Shown: positions 17,323 to 26,098 of the stretch, in pieces | Layout of the letters: every line of letters begins with the position of its first letter | Position numbering within the stretch: the stretch's first letter is position 1 | From: Urechidicola vernalis | GTDB taxonomy: Bacteria > Bacteroidota > Bacteroidia > Flavobacteriales > Flavobacteriaceae | Reading direction: 5' to 3' | DNA length: 64,000 nt | NCBI RefSeq assembly: GCF_031846385.1 | Contig: NZ_JAVRHV010000004.1 | Location: 62,001-126,000, forward strand | Notes under the pieces: model-generated | Database searches by the model: none | Told to the model about the DNA's origin: nothing | The model's input: the letters and a program-made list of their open reading frames with translations, nothing else | Program-made: the position numbers and the translations under genes

Positions 17323-20085
17323 TTAGAATACAAATCTTAAAGATGTACTCCAAGTTCTTCCCCAACCATAATAAACACGGTTAGAAGTGTTAATTCCATT
17401 CCAAGTAGCGTCATTACCTCTATCACCAACATGGTAGTTAGTATCTGATTCAGAAATATACTTATGGTCACCTAAGTTACTAGCATTAAAACTTAAGAAG
17501 ATAGAACGAGAGTTTTTCAAGTCAAATCTATAAGAAGCACCAGCATCCATTAAAGAATAACCAGGTAATTGTAATGATCCTTTATGATCTTCATCATTGA
17601 AACTAGCAGCATCAATATTTGCATATAAATTATCGAAATACTGTTGACTAAGTCTGAATTTTAAGTTGTCTGTTGCTTTCCAAGTTAAGCCAATTCTAGC
17701 CGAAACTTGTGCAGCATCTCCTACTTTTACTCCATCTAAATATAATACTTCGTCATCAGCACCAGGAATTGGGTTTTGATTTTCATCAAAATAACTAGCA
17801 GTTACATTTCCATCATATTCCCAGTTACCTACAGATCCCATAATGTCAACAATAAAGTTTCCGAAGTTCATAGAGCCTTCTAATTCAAGTCCAGTATGTA
17901 CTTGTGTAATTCCGTATAAGTTTGCAACACCTCTTACTTCAACACCACCTACATCAAATGTTTGTGAAGCGCTATCAAATCTATCTTTCCAAGAAGTTCT
18001 ATATGCATTAAAGTTTAATCTGAATTTTTCAGCTCTAAATCCATATCCAAGTTCAAAAGCAGTTACTTTTTCGTTTTGGATGTCAGGATTTAAGTTGTTA
18101 CCAAAGTTTAAGTAAACTGCATCAAAGTTTGGTTGTCTAGAATAGTAACCTAAGTTACCAAATACATTGTGTTGTTCGTCAATGTTCCAGTTAATACCAC
18201 CTTTAATGTTTCCACCAGCAATATTTTCCCAATCAGTTTCTTGATCTCCAGGAACTTCATTAAAGTATTCAATTCTTTTGAAACTTTGGTTAGAGTAAGC
18301 CCCTTGAATAAATGCAGAAACGATATCATTACTATATTCTAATTGACCAAATACACCAGCCCAGTTTACTAAACCGTCGTTGTTGTAATCAATTTTTTCT
18401 TGATCTGTAATGTTAGCAAATGGATTCCAATCTGGAGATGCTTCAACATAATCAGAAGGATTAATTAAGTTTCCAGATGCAGGCTCATTTCTGTTGTCAT
18501 AATCAATATAGTTATCTCCTCCTAAGTCATCATTTACAACTCTATAGTGATATCCTTTATATGTTCTTAAATCAACACCAGCATCCATTGTTAATGTTTC
18601 GCTTAATTCGTTGTTATAGTTAATTACAGAACCAAACCAGTTGTGAGAGTTCATAGAAGCTCTACGAGAAATTCCATTGTCTCCTCCATATCTTCCTTGC
18701 CCACCTTGGCTAGTCGGATGTCCGTTGTTACCAGTATTTGAATAAGCTCCATTAAACATTTGTCTATCACTTCCGAAATCAGCAACAGTTTCTCCTCTGT
18801 TCCATCTTTGAATTTCAGCTACACGAACAATTCCTTGTGCGTTTTTGAATTTAGAAGAGTATTGACGAGATCCATTGATACGTCCAATTTCTCCAGTTCC
18901 ACCTCCACGACCCCAAGAGGCGTAAACTACAGTAGACAAAGATGAGTTATCGTTAATTCTCCAATCCCAGTTTAAAGAAGCAACTGGTTTGTGGTAAAAG
19001 TTTCTTCTAAAAGAAAAAGCCTCACCATTTTCATCATAACCCCAATCACTATTGTATCTGATATCTGGTTCACCATCTTCTCCATACTTTAAGTAATCAG
19101 AAACTGGGTTTGCCCAACTTCTTTGGTGGTGCCATTGAGGTGCTCCAGTAAAGGTGAACATTAAATCGTGCTTGTCATTAATTTTTTGACCTAAACTTAA
19201 AAAGTAGTTGTGTCCTTCAAATTGAGTTCCATCAACATATCCTTCACCTGTAGTTCTACTGAATAAGAAAGATGCAGAAAACCCGCTATCCATTAAACCA
19301 GTATTGTAAGAACCTACAAATTTTTGGTATTCGTCGTTTCCAAAAGTAGTAGAAACTGAACCTCCTTCAGATCTATCTGAAGATCTTGTTACAACGTTAA
19401 TAGTACCTCCTACAGAAGAAATAGCTAATTTAGAAGACCCTAATCCTCTTTGTACTTGCATAGCACTTGTTACGTCAGATAAACCTGCCCAGTTAGACCA
19501 GTATACCCATCCGTTTTCCATATCGTTAACTGGCATTCCGTTAATCATAACTGCCACGTTACGTTGGTCGAATCCACGAATGTTAATACGTGCATCTCCC
19601 CATCCACCACCTTGCTTAGTAGCATATACAGACGGCGTAGAGTTTAATAATTCAGGAAATTCTTTCGTTCCTAAAGTTTCAATAATTTCAGCAGATCTAA
19701 TTGTAGATACAGCAACAGGTGTTTGTCTGTCTTTTGCGATATCAACAACTCCGGTAACTACAATCTCGTTTAAAGATTCTGCAGATTCCGTTAACTGAAT
19801 TGTTCCTAAATCAGTAGTTGCTCCTGCTCCTACAGTATAGGCTAAAGTAACATCGTTAAACCCGATAAAAGAAACAGTTACAGTACCGCTACCAGCATCA
19901 ACATCGAAAGAGAACTTTCCGTTGAAATCGGTAGATGCACCTTTTGTAGAACCAACTACAATTACATCTGCTCCAGGTAGCGGTGTGTTATCACCATCTA
20001 CAACTGTACCAGTTAAAGTTTGACCATACATTGCAGCAGATGCTATAAACATTACTGCAAACAATAATTTTGTAATTCTTTTCAT
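17323..20085 (-). CDS. TonB-dependent outer membrane receptor with carboxypeptidase-regulatory-like domain
   Basis: A 920-residue outer-membrane receptor. I use the second ATG (20085), which gives a signal peptide MKRITKLLFAVMF...AAMYGQ; the ATG at 20106 would lie on the predicted transcription start. Residues about 22-100 form a CarbopepD_reg-like domain (LTGTVVDGDNTPLPGADV, DFNGKFSF). A plug domain with a TonB-box-like ESLNEIVVTGVVD, NIRGFDQRNVAVMINGMPVNDMENG and LGSSKLAISSVGGTINVVTR follows. The rest is a 22-strand barrel ending with aromatic Phe. No SusD partner or transport gene is adjacent, so the substrate is unknown. Confidence 0.9.
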   Translation of the reverse strand: MKRITKLLFAVMFIASAAMYGQTLTGTVVDGDNTPLPGADVIVVGSTKGASTDFNGKFSFDVDAGSGTVTVSFIGFNDVTLAYTVGAGATTDLGTIQLTESAESLNEIVVTGVVDIAKDRQTPVAVSTIRSAEIIETLGTKEFPELLNSTPSVYATKQGGGWGDARINIRGFDQRNVAVMINGMPVNDMENGWVYWSNWAGLSDVTSAMQVQRGLGSSKLAISSVGGTINVVTRSSDRSEGGSVSTTFGNDEYQKFVGSYNTGLMDSGFSASFLFSRTTGEGYVDGTQFEGHNYFLSLGQKINDKHDLMFTFTGAPQWHHQRSWANPVSDYLKYGEDGEPDIRYNSDWGYDENGEAFSFRRNFYHKPVASLNWDWRINDNSSLSTVVYASWGRGGGTGEIGRINGSRQYSSKFKNAQGIVRVAEIQRWNRGETVADFGSDRQMFNGAYSNTGNNGHPTSQGGQGRYGGDNGISRRASMNSHNWFGSVINYNNELSETLTMDAGVDLRTYKGYHYRVVNDDLGGDNYIDYDNRNEPASGNLINPSDYVEASPDWNPFANITDQEKIDYNNDGLVNWAGVFGQLEYSNDIVSAFIQGAYSNQSFKRIEYFNEVPGDQETDWENIAGGNIKGGINWNIDEQHNVFGNLGYYSRQPNFDAVYLNFGNNLNPDIQNEKVTAFELGYGFRAEKFRLNFNAYRTSWKDRFDSASQTFDVGGVEVRGVANLYGITQVHTGLELEGSMNFGNFIVDIMGSVGNWEYDGNVTASYFDENQNPIPGADDEVLYLDGVKVGDAAQVSARIGLTWKATDNLKFRLSQQYFDNLYANIDAASFNDEDHKGSLQLPGYSLMDAGASYRFDLKNSRSIFLSFNASNLGDHKYISESDTNYHVGDRGNDATWNGINTSNRVYYGWGRTWSTSLRFVF

Positions 20086-20114
20086 AAATAAAAAATTTGT
20101 TTTCAAAAGTTATG

Positions 20115-20122
20115 CAAATATA
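20115..20122 (-). promoter_or_regulatory. Candidate -7 element for the TonB receptor
   Basis: The minus strand reads TATATTTG, an exact TAnnTTTG match, 29 bases before the chosen start codon at 20085. It supports that start over the one at 20106. Confidence 0.5.
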
Positions 20123-20263
20123 TGTCATATTTTAGGTTCTAAATTAACGAAAAAGTATAATTTTTAACAAAAAATTGTGACTATCTCAAATGTAGAAATA
20201 TTTACGCTTTATATTGAAAACTAGCACATTAGTTATTAACAAGGTTATGAAAAGGAAAGGAGC

Positions 20264-20293
20264 AATGTTAAGTAAACATTAACAAATGTTAAA
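20264..20293. promoter_or_regulatory. Cluster of TTAACA/TGTTAA half-sites (possible operator)
   Basis: Three half-sites lie within 30 bases: TGTTAA at 20266, then TTAACA and TGTTAA separated by AA (20279-20292), which form a perfect inverted repeat. They lie between pgi and the TonB receptor. No binding protein is known to me from sequence. Confidence 0.3.
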
Positions 20294-20295
20294 GA

Positions 20296-21867
20296 TTAGC
20301 GATTTGCGTAAATTTTATGCGCTAATTCCTTCCCAAGTTCCACTCCAAATTGATCGTAGCTAAAAATATTCCAAATAATTCCTTGAACAAAAATCTTGTG
20401 CTCATACATGGAAATTAAACTCCCTAAATTAGAGGGTGTCAATTTTTTAATTAAAATAGTATTGGAAGGTTTATTACCTTCAAAAACTTTAAACGGCATT
20501 AGTTTTTCAATGCTATCAAATTTTCCATCAAGTTTTAAGTCTAAGTGGACTTCATCTTTTGTTTTACCTTCCGCTAAAGCTTGTGATTGGGCATAGAAGT
20601 TAGCCATCAATTTTTCGTGATGCTCTTGATTTCCGTACAATGATTCTTCAAATCCAATAAAATCAGCAGGAATCATTTTAGTGCCTTGGTGTACTAATTG
20701 CATATAGGCGTGTTGTGAGTTGGTCCCTGCACTTCCCCATACAATGCTTCCAGTTTGGTAATCGATTTTATCTCCATTTCTGTCAACCGATTTTCCATTA
20801 CTTTCCATGATGGCTTGTTGTAAATAAGCTGATAATTTGTTTAGATATTGTGAATACGGAAGAATGACCTCAGTTTCAGAACCAAAGAAGTTATTATACC
20901 AAATACCAATTAAAGCCAATTGAACAGGAATATTATTTTCGAAAGCTTCATTTTTGAAGTGTTCATCCATTTCAAAAGCACCGGTAAGTAAACTGTTAAA
21001 GTTTTCGAATCCTACGGCTAAACTAATTGATAAACCAACTGTGCTCCAAAGAGAAAAACGACCTCCAACCCAATTCCACATCGGAAAAATATTGCTGTTG
21101 TCAATTCCAAATTCAGCAACTGATTTTAAATTGGTAGAAACCGCTACAAAATGTTTTGCGATGGCCGCTTCGTTGGCTGTTTGTAAAAACCATTTTCTAA
21201 TGGTTTGTGCATTGGTTAATGTTTCTTGTGTTGTAAAAGTTTTAGAAACAATCACAAACAATGTGGTCTCCGGATTAAGGTTTTTAATCACTTCTTGAAC
21301 ATGGTCTCCATCAATATTTGAAACGAAATGTACATTTAAATGATTCTTGTAATATTTTAAGGCATCCACCACCATATCTGGACCTAAATCAGAGCCTCCA
21401 ATACCAATATTTACGACATCGGTAATAGATTTATTTGTGTAGCCTTTCCAGTTTCCAGAAACTACTTCATTTGTAAAACTTTCAATTTTAGAAAGTGTTT
21501 CTCTAATCTCAGGCATTACATTTTGCTCATCAACTAAAACAGGATTGTTAGATTTATTTCTTAAAGCCGTATGTAACACAGCTCGTCCTTCAGTTTCGTT
21601 AATTTCGTCTCCTCCGAAATATTTAGAAATAGCATCCTTCAATTCAGTTTCTTCAGCCAAACTAATAAGGTGTGAAATCGTTTCTTTTGTAATTCTGTTC
21701 TTAGAAAAATCAACAGAAAAGTCATTAAATTTTAAGGTAAATTCTTCTTTTCTTGAAGGATTGTCGTTAAAAAGTGATCTTAAATGAGTTGCTTGAATAT
21801 TTTGAAAGTGTGTATCTAATTTTTTCCAAGCCTCGGTTTGAGTAGGATTTATATTTTTTAACGCCAT
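20296..21867 (-). CDS. pgi: Glucose-6-phosphate isomerase
   Basis: A 523-residue glycolytic enzyme that interconverts glucose-6-phosphate and fructose-6-phosphate. I place the start at the ATG ending at 21867 (MALKNINPTQTEAWKKL), since upstream in-frame codons lie inside the preceding gene. Family signatures are present: NIGIGGSDLGP, FVIVSKTFTTQET, VGGRFSLWSTVG, GTNSQHAYMQLVHQG (catalytic His) and near the end SYDQFGVELGKELAHKI. It follows the M23 peptidase gene by 19 bases. Confidence 0.96.
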   Translation of the reverse strand: MALKNINPTQTEAWKKLDTHFQNIQATHLRSLFNDNPSRKEEFTLKFNDFSVDFSKNRITKETISHLISLAEETELKDAISKYFGGDEINETEGRAVLHTALRNKSNNPVLVDEQNVMPEIRETLSKIESFTNEVVSGNWKGYTNKSITDVVNIGIGGSDLGPDMVVDALKYYKNHLNVHFVSNIDGDHVQEVIKNLNPETTLFVIVSKTFTTQETLTNAQTIRKWFLQTANEAAIAKHFVAVSTNLKSVAEFGIDNSNIFPMWNWVGGRFSLWSTVGLSISLAVGFENFNSLLTGAFEMDEHFKNEAFENNIPVQLALIGIWYNNFFGSETEVILPYSQYLNKLSAYLQQAIMESNGKSVDRNGDKIDYQTGSIVWGSAGTNSQHAYMQLVHQGTKMIPADFIGFEESLYGNQEHHEKLMANFYAQSQALAEGKTKDEVHLDLKLDGKFDSIEKLMPFKVFEGNKPSNTILIKKLTPSNLGSLISMYEHKIFVQGIIWNIFSYDQFGVELGKELAHKIYANR

Positions 21868-21886
21868 GTTTTTTTTGTTGTGTTTG

Positions 21887-23146
21887 TTATCGGGCGGCAA
21901 TTTCGGAAGAATTTTCAGTAAAAACAATTCCATCGAGTGTTGATTTTACGTCTTTAATAGCCTCTAAATAAATTGGCTTCAAATCTTCTTTCATAGGTTT
22001 AGCTGCTGGTAATTTTTGTTTTAAGGGATCTACTTGTCTACCGTTTTTCCAGAAACGATAACATACGTGTGGTCCACCAGTGTTACCGGTCATACCAACA
22101 TAACCAATAATATCACCTTGTTTTACAACTTCACCTTTATTTACCGCTCTTCTACTCATATGCAAGTATTGCGTACTATAGGTTCCGTTGTGTTTTATTT
22201 TTACATATTTTCCGTTTCCACCTTTTTGTCTAGACTCCGTTACAATACCATTTGCAGTAGCAATAATCGGGGTTCCAACTCTAGCTGCAAAATCCGTTCC
22301 TTTATGTGCTCTTACTTTATTACCGTAATAGGCAATCCGTCTTTTTAGATTATAGCGTGAAGAGATTCTATAATCAAATTGAATCGGAGCTTTTAAGAAT
22401 TGACGACGGAGAACATTGGTTTCTTCATCGTAATAATCTTCAATCATATTAATTGAGTCTGCTGTAAATTTAAAAGCATAGAATGGTTTTCCTCCATGCT
22501 CAAAATAAGCGGCTTTTATTTTTCCAATTCCAGCTGAAATAGTATCGTCGATAAATTTTTCTTCGTAGACAATCTTAAATTTATCATTGGGCATAATTCT
22601 AAAGAAATCAATTGTCCAAGCATAAATGGTAGATAACTCTGTAGTTATAACCGAACTTAATCCTTGTTCATCTAGAGTTTCTGATAAGGAACTTGTAATA
22701 ATACCAGCTGCCGTTTTTTCAACAATCTTGATAGGTTTTCTAACTTTATTAGCCTGAATAGAGTCTGAAAAATCGACTACAGTATATTCAATTTTATTGT
22801 GTTGATAAATAAAAACTTGTGCTTGTTCTGTGGAATCTTTTTTTGCTAAAACAGTATACGGTTTTCCTGCACGAAGGTGTCGTACATCCAGAGAGTCTTT
22901 TATTTCAGTCGCAATTTTATAAATAGTCGGATATTCAACATGATTTCTGTCTAAAATCTCTCCAAAACTTTCACCATCTTTAAGGGTGTCTTGCACCACG
23001 TGGTAATCATCAAAATTGTACCCAAACAGCACGGTTGGTTCTATTTTTTCGACAATACTGGCGGCAATTAAAGAATCGGATGGCTTATCTTCTCCACATG
23101 CCACAAATAAAAGTACACCAATAAAAAGTGCAAAATAATTTTTCAA
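21887..23146 (-). CDS. M23-family peptidoglycan metallopeptidase lipoprotein with a His-to-Cys zinc ligand change
   Basis: A 419-residue lipoprotein (VLLFVACGED, lipid Cys17) facing the periplasm. An N-terminal region (40-125) resembles a LysM/OapA-like fold, and the C-terminal LytM domain starts near 275. Zinc and catalytic residues are H281 and D285 in HKGTDFAA, H329 in YLHMS, and H360 in GPHVCYRFW. In canonical M23 enzymes the last motif is HxH; here the second His is C362. Cys can bind zinc, so activity may remain. The family cleaves peptidoglycan cross-links or activates amidases. It lies between the DUF3108 gene and pgi on one strand. Confidence 0.87.
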   Translation of the reverse strand: MKNYFALFIGVLLFVACGEDKPSDSLIAASIVEKIEPTVLFGYNFDDYHVVQDTLKDGESFGEILDRNHVEYPTIYKIATEIKDSLDVRHLRAGKPYTVLAKKDSTEQAQVFIYQHNKIEYTVVDFSDSIQANKVRKPIKIVEKTAAGIITSSLSETLDEQGLSSVITTELSTIYAWTIDFFRIMPNDKFKIVYEEKFIDDTISAGIGKIKAAYFEHGGKPFYAFKFTADSINMIEDYYDEETNVLRRQFLKAPIQFDYRISSRYNLKRRIAYYGNKVRAHKGTDFAARVGTPIIATANGIVTESRQKGGNGKYVKIKHNGTYSTQYLHMSRRAVNKGEVVKQGDIIGYVGMTGNTGGPHVCYRFWKNGRQVDPLKQKLPAAKPMKEDLKPIYLEAIKDVKSTLDGIVFTENSSEIAAR

Positions 23147-23196
23147 AAGAAATACAGTTTAGGGTTCCCTGTTATACAACGTGGCAAAAGTACAAT

Positions 23197-23967
23197 TTAT
23201 TTCTCGAAGATTATGTTAAAGGAATTAGCCAAACCTTTAAATTCATCAAGGTCGGCTTTTAATGATCCAACTGCTAAATCGGCTTTAATTCTAATTGGAA
23301 TCTTATTTAGATCTGCTGTGACCCAAACGGTTAAGCTTTCTTCTGCTTCAAACACACGTCCCGATTGTACCAAAGGTCTAAATTTATGGCACTTTATTTT
23401 TCCAAATTTTGAATCGATAACTTCATCACCTAAATAACGCATTCGAAAATCGTAGGTTTCGGAATCGAAGAACATCATTAATTTTAATTCGTCTCCTATT
23501 TCAAGATTTGAAATGTCATGATTTCTTAATTTGTAAAATGAAGATATCATATCCTGAACATTATCAATTTCAAAGGTTTTTTCTGTTTTACGTTTGTGAT
23601 CTTTTACCAAAGCAGTTTTTGCATTTTGGTCAAAATAGATATCTCGTGATTTGTAATGACCGCCCTCGCTAATTCTTCTTCTAAAATGATATGGTAATTC
23701 GGTATCTTTATTAAACCATGTTTGGTAATCGTCTTCAACAGGGAAAAAGAATTTTGTAATACCCGTTGTCCATCCCAAACCTGTAACGTGATATGCATTC
23801 GCATCTTCATCTACATCTTTGATTTCGATAGATGCATAACCGGCATTAATCAATCCATAATGCATTCGAAATTTTAACCATTCACCACTTTGATATGCTT
23901 TTTTTTGTGCTTCAGATTTTAAAAAAACACATAGGAAAATTAATATGAAGAGGGCTTTTTTACTCAT
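23197..23967 (-). CDS. Exported DUF3108 domain protein
   Basis: A 256-residue exported protein with signal peptide FILIFLCVFLKSEAQ. The mature part begins YQSGEWLKFRMHYGLINAGYASIEI, continues with GLGWTTGITKFFFPVEDDYQTWFN and contains KTFEIDNVQDMISSFYKLRN, GDELKLMMFFDSETYDFRMRY and ESLTVWVTADLNKIPIRI. This pattern is typical of DUF3108, a periplasmic beta-rich family (lipid- or envelope-linked, precise role unknown). It lies 50 bases upstream of the M23 gene on the same strand. Confidence 0.85.
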   Translation of the reverse strand: MSKKALFILIFLCVFLKSEAQKKAYQSGEWLKFRMHYGLINAGYASIEIKDVDEDANAYHVTGLGWTTGITKFFFPVEDDYQTWFNKDTELPYHFRRRISEGGHYKSRDIYFDQNAKTALVKDHKRKTEKTFEIDNVQDMISSFYKLRNHDISNLEIGDELKLMMFFDSETYDFRMRYLGDEVIDSKFGKIKCHKFRPLVQSGRVFEAEESLTVWVTADLNKIPIRIKADLAVGSLKADLDEFKGLANSFNIIFEK

Positions 23968-24175
23968 AGCGTATTAGTCTGTATGAATTATTTTTGTTTA
24001 CAACTTTTAGAAGAAACAATTATTGTTCCAAAATTAAGTAAAATGCAAAGGAAATTACGTTAAGTAATGTTTAAAAATGCTCAAATATGAATTAATGCTG
24101 GTGGTAAGGTTCAGGATTAAAACTATTAAATTGAACTATAAACTTATAACAACTATATGCCAACCAAATAACCAC

Positions 24176-24183
24176 TATCTTTG
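24176..24183 (+). promoter_or_regulatory. Candidate -7 element for the helicase operon
   Basis: TATCTTTG matches TAnnTTTG. It overlaps the possible TTG start at 24181, which makes the ATG at 24199 the credible start codon. Confidence 0.55.
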
Positions 24184-24198
24184 CAAAAATTTATAGCA

Positions 24199-25554
24199 AT
24201 GAGCACATTTCAAGATTTAAACCTTAGTAAACAATTACATTATGCAATTGATGATTTAGGGTTCAAAAATCCAACACCGATACAAGAGAAATCTTTATCG
24301 GTAATTCTTTCAGGAAAGGATATGGTTGGTATTGCCCAAACCGGGACTGGAAAAACGTTTGCTTATATGCTGCCAATATTACGAGAATTAAAATTTTCGA
24401 AACAAATAAATCCTAGAGTTTTAATTTTAGTGCCTACGCGTGAATTGGTATTACAAGTTGTTGAGGAGATTGAAAAATTAGCGAAATATATCAATGTTAG
24501 GGTACAAGGCGTATACGGAGGTACTAATATTAACACGCAAAAAATGGCCATTGCCCAAGGATGTGATATTGTGGTAGCAACTCCTGGACGCTTATATGAT
24601 TTGGCCTTGAGCCGCGCCTTAAAAATGAAAGCGATTCAGAAGTTGGTGATCGATGAGGTTGACGTAATGCTAGATTTAGGTTTTCGATTTCAGTTGATGA
24701 ATATATTTGAATTGTTGCCAGAACGTAGGCAAAACATTATGTTTTCGGCGACTATGACCGATGATGTAGATGCTTTGATATCAGATTACTTCACGGCTCC
24801 AAAGAAAATTTCGATTGCTGTAAGTGGAACACCATTAGATAATATTGTACAATCATCTTACAACGTTGTCAATTTTTATACGAAACTAAATCTGCTTAAG
24901 CATCTATTAAATGATAGAGAGGAGTTTACCAAAGTTTTAGTTTTTGTTGCGAATAAAAGAAGTGCCGATCGTGTATTTGAGTCGTTAGATGAAAATTTCA
25001 ACTCGGAATTATGTGTTATTCATTCTAACAAAACACAGAACTATAGAATTAGATCTATCAATCAGTTCGATGAAGGGATTAACAGGATTTTGGTGGCTAC
25101 CGATGTAATGGCTCGTGGATTGGATTTTGAAGGAGTAAGTCATGTCATCAATTTTGACACCCCAAATTTTCCAGAAAATTATATGCACAGAATTGGTAGA
25201 ACGGGTAGGGCAGAAAAGAAAGGGAATACGATACTGTTTTCTACGGAAAAAGAACAAGCAGATAAATTAACAATAGAGGTATTAATGGATCAAGAAATTC
25301 CTCTTATAGAATTTCCGTCCGAAGTTGAAATTTCAGAACAATTAACTCCAGAGGAAAAGCCAAAAGAAGTAGAAAGAAATAATCCTCATAAACGAAAAAA
25401 CAGAGAAACTTTTGGTGAAGCTTTTCACGAGAAGAGCGAAAAGAATAGTAAAACCAACCAAGGAGGTTCATATAGAAGAGAGATTGCCAAAAAATACAAG
25501 AAACCTAGAACAAAGGGAGATAAAAATTACAACAGAAGAAATAAGAAGAAGTAA
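24199..25554 (+). CDS. DEAD-box RNA helicase (DEVD variant)
   Basis: A 451-residue cytosolic ATP-dependent RNA helicase of the RhlE/CsdA group. The Q motif (FKNPTPIQ), motif I AQTGTGKT, Ia PTRELVLQ, TPGRLYDL, motif II VIDEVDVML (DEVD in place of DEAD), motif III FSATM, RILVATDVMARGLDFE and motif VI HRIGRTGR are all visible. The last 75 residues are a basic, low-complexity tail rich in Lys, Arg and Asn, likely for RNA binding. It is followed after 1 base by a small conserved gene. Confidence 0.95.
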   Translation: MSTFQDLNLSKQLHYAIDDLGFKNPTPIQEKSLSVILSGKDMVGIAQTGTGKTFAYMLPILRELKFSKQINPRVLILVPTRELVLQVVEEIEKLAKYINVRVQGVYGGTNINTQKMAIAQGCDIVVATPGRLYDLALSRALKMKAIQKLVIDEVDVMLDLGFRFQLMNIFELLPERRQNIMFSATMTDDVDALISDYFTAPKKISIAVSGTPLDNIVQSSYNVVNFYTKLNLLKHLLNDREEFTKVLVFVANKRSADRVFESLDENFNSELCVIHSNKTQNYRIRSINQFDEGINRILVATDVMARGLDFEGVSHVINFDTPNFPENYMHRIGRTGRAEKKGNTILFSTEKEQADKLTIEVLMDQEIPLIEFPSEVEISEQLTPEEKPKEVERNNPHKRKNRETFGEAFHEKSEKNSKTNQGGSYRREIAKKYKKPRTKGDKNYNRRNKKK

Positions 25555-25555
25555 T

Positions 25556-25933
25556 ATGAGCAGAGAATTGACCAAACAAGAGTTGCATTATTTAGCAATG
25601 AATATTGTTGGAAAAGATTTAGAAAAAAGAGGTTTTGAATTTATTGCAATAGAAAGTAATTTAAGAAAGCAGCCTCAGTTTGTTTGTATTGATAAAAAGA
25701 ATCAGCGTTATTTTGTAATAGCCAAAGCCATTTTATTACCTAATGACCCACATACATTCGATGTAATTAAAATGGAAACATTTAAAGCACATGCTCGCGA
25801 ACATGATGCTAAAGTATTGTATGCAGGAGTTGGTTTAGGAAATCCAGAAGGAGATCATTTACCAATTATAAAAGACGAGGAATATTTATTAGAATATGCT
25901 GGAATTCAGTTTTTGGATGTAGAACATAATTAA
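25556..25933 (+). CDS. Conserved 125-residue cytosolic protein co-transcribed with the helicase
   Basis: The chosen ATG lies 1 base after the helicase stop; longer readings overlap the helicase gene. The protein begins MSRELTKQELHYLAMNIVG, contains QFVCIDKKNQRYFVIAKAIL and HAREHDAKVLYAGVGLGN, and has no membrane segment or cofactor motif. Similar flavobacterial proteins are often labelled 'Na(+)-translocating NADH-quinone reductase subunit F', but there is no 2Fe-2S or FAD-binding motif here, so I regard that name as unsupported. The mixed alpha/beta pattern with a short length suggests a restriction-endonuclease-like or small regulatory fold. Function unknown. Confidence 0.75.
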   Translation: MSRELTKQELHYLAMNIVGKDLEKRGFEFIAIESNLRKQPQFVCIDKKNQRYFVIAKAILLPNDPHTFDVIKMETFKAHAREHDAKVLYAGVGLGNPEGDHLPIIKDEEYLLEYAGIQFLDVEHN

Positions 25934-25981
25934 CTAAATCGGGCAACTGTTTAAAAAACAAATAGTTGTAGAATAAATTTG

Positions 25982-25989
25982 TATATTTG
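25982..25989 (+). promoter_or_regulatory. Candidate -7 element upstream of the acyltransferase pair
   Basis: TATATTTG is an exact TAnnTTTG match, 109 bases before the start of the SGNH gene. There is no clear TTTG at the consensus distance. A terminator-like hairpin lies between it and the gene. Confidence 0.5.
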
Positions 25990-26030
25990 GAAGACTAACT
26001 AAACTTTTAAATTAAATGCATTAGCAGATA

Positions 26031-26068
26031 AACAGGCATGAAGTTCAACTTTATAGGCTGTTTTTTTT
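26031..26068 (+). terminator. Terminator-like hairpin in the leader of the acyltransferase pair
   Basis: AACAG pairs with CTGTT around an inner stem ATGAAG/CTTTAT (one G-T pair) with a five-base loop, followed by eight T. It could end the upstream helicase transcript, end a short RNA from the promoter at 25982, or act as an attenuator of the downstream genes. Confidence 0.5.
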
Positions 26069-26098
26069 GCATTTTTTTACTAACCAAAATCCAAACTT

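Noticed and set aside
25412..25555. A longer start for the small gene after the helicase
   Set aside because: It would overlap the helicase C-terminus by 140 bases in another frame and adds a basic tail that mirrors the Lys/Arg-rich codons of the helicase; the ATG at 25556 is right after the stop.
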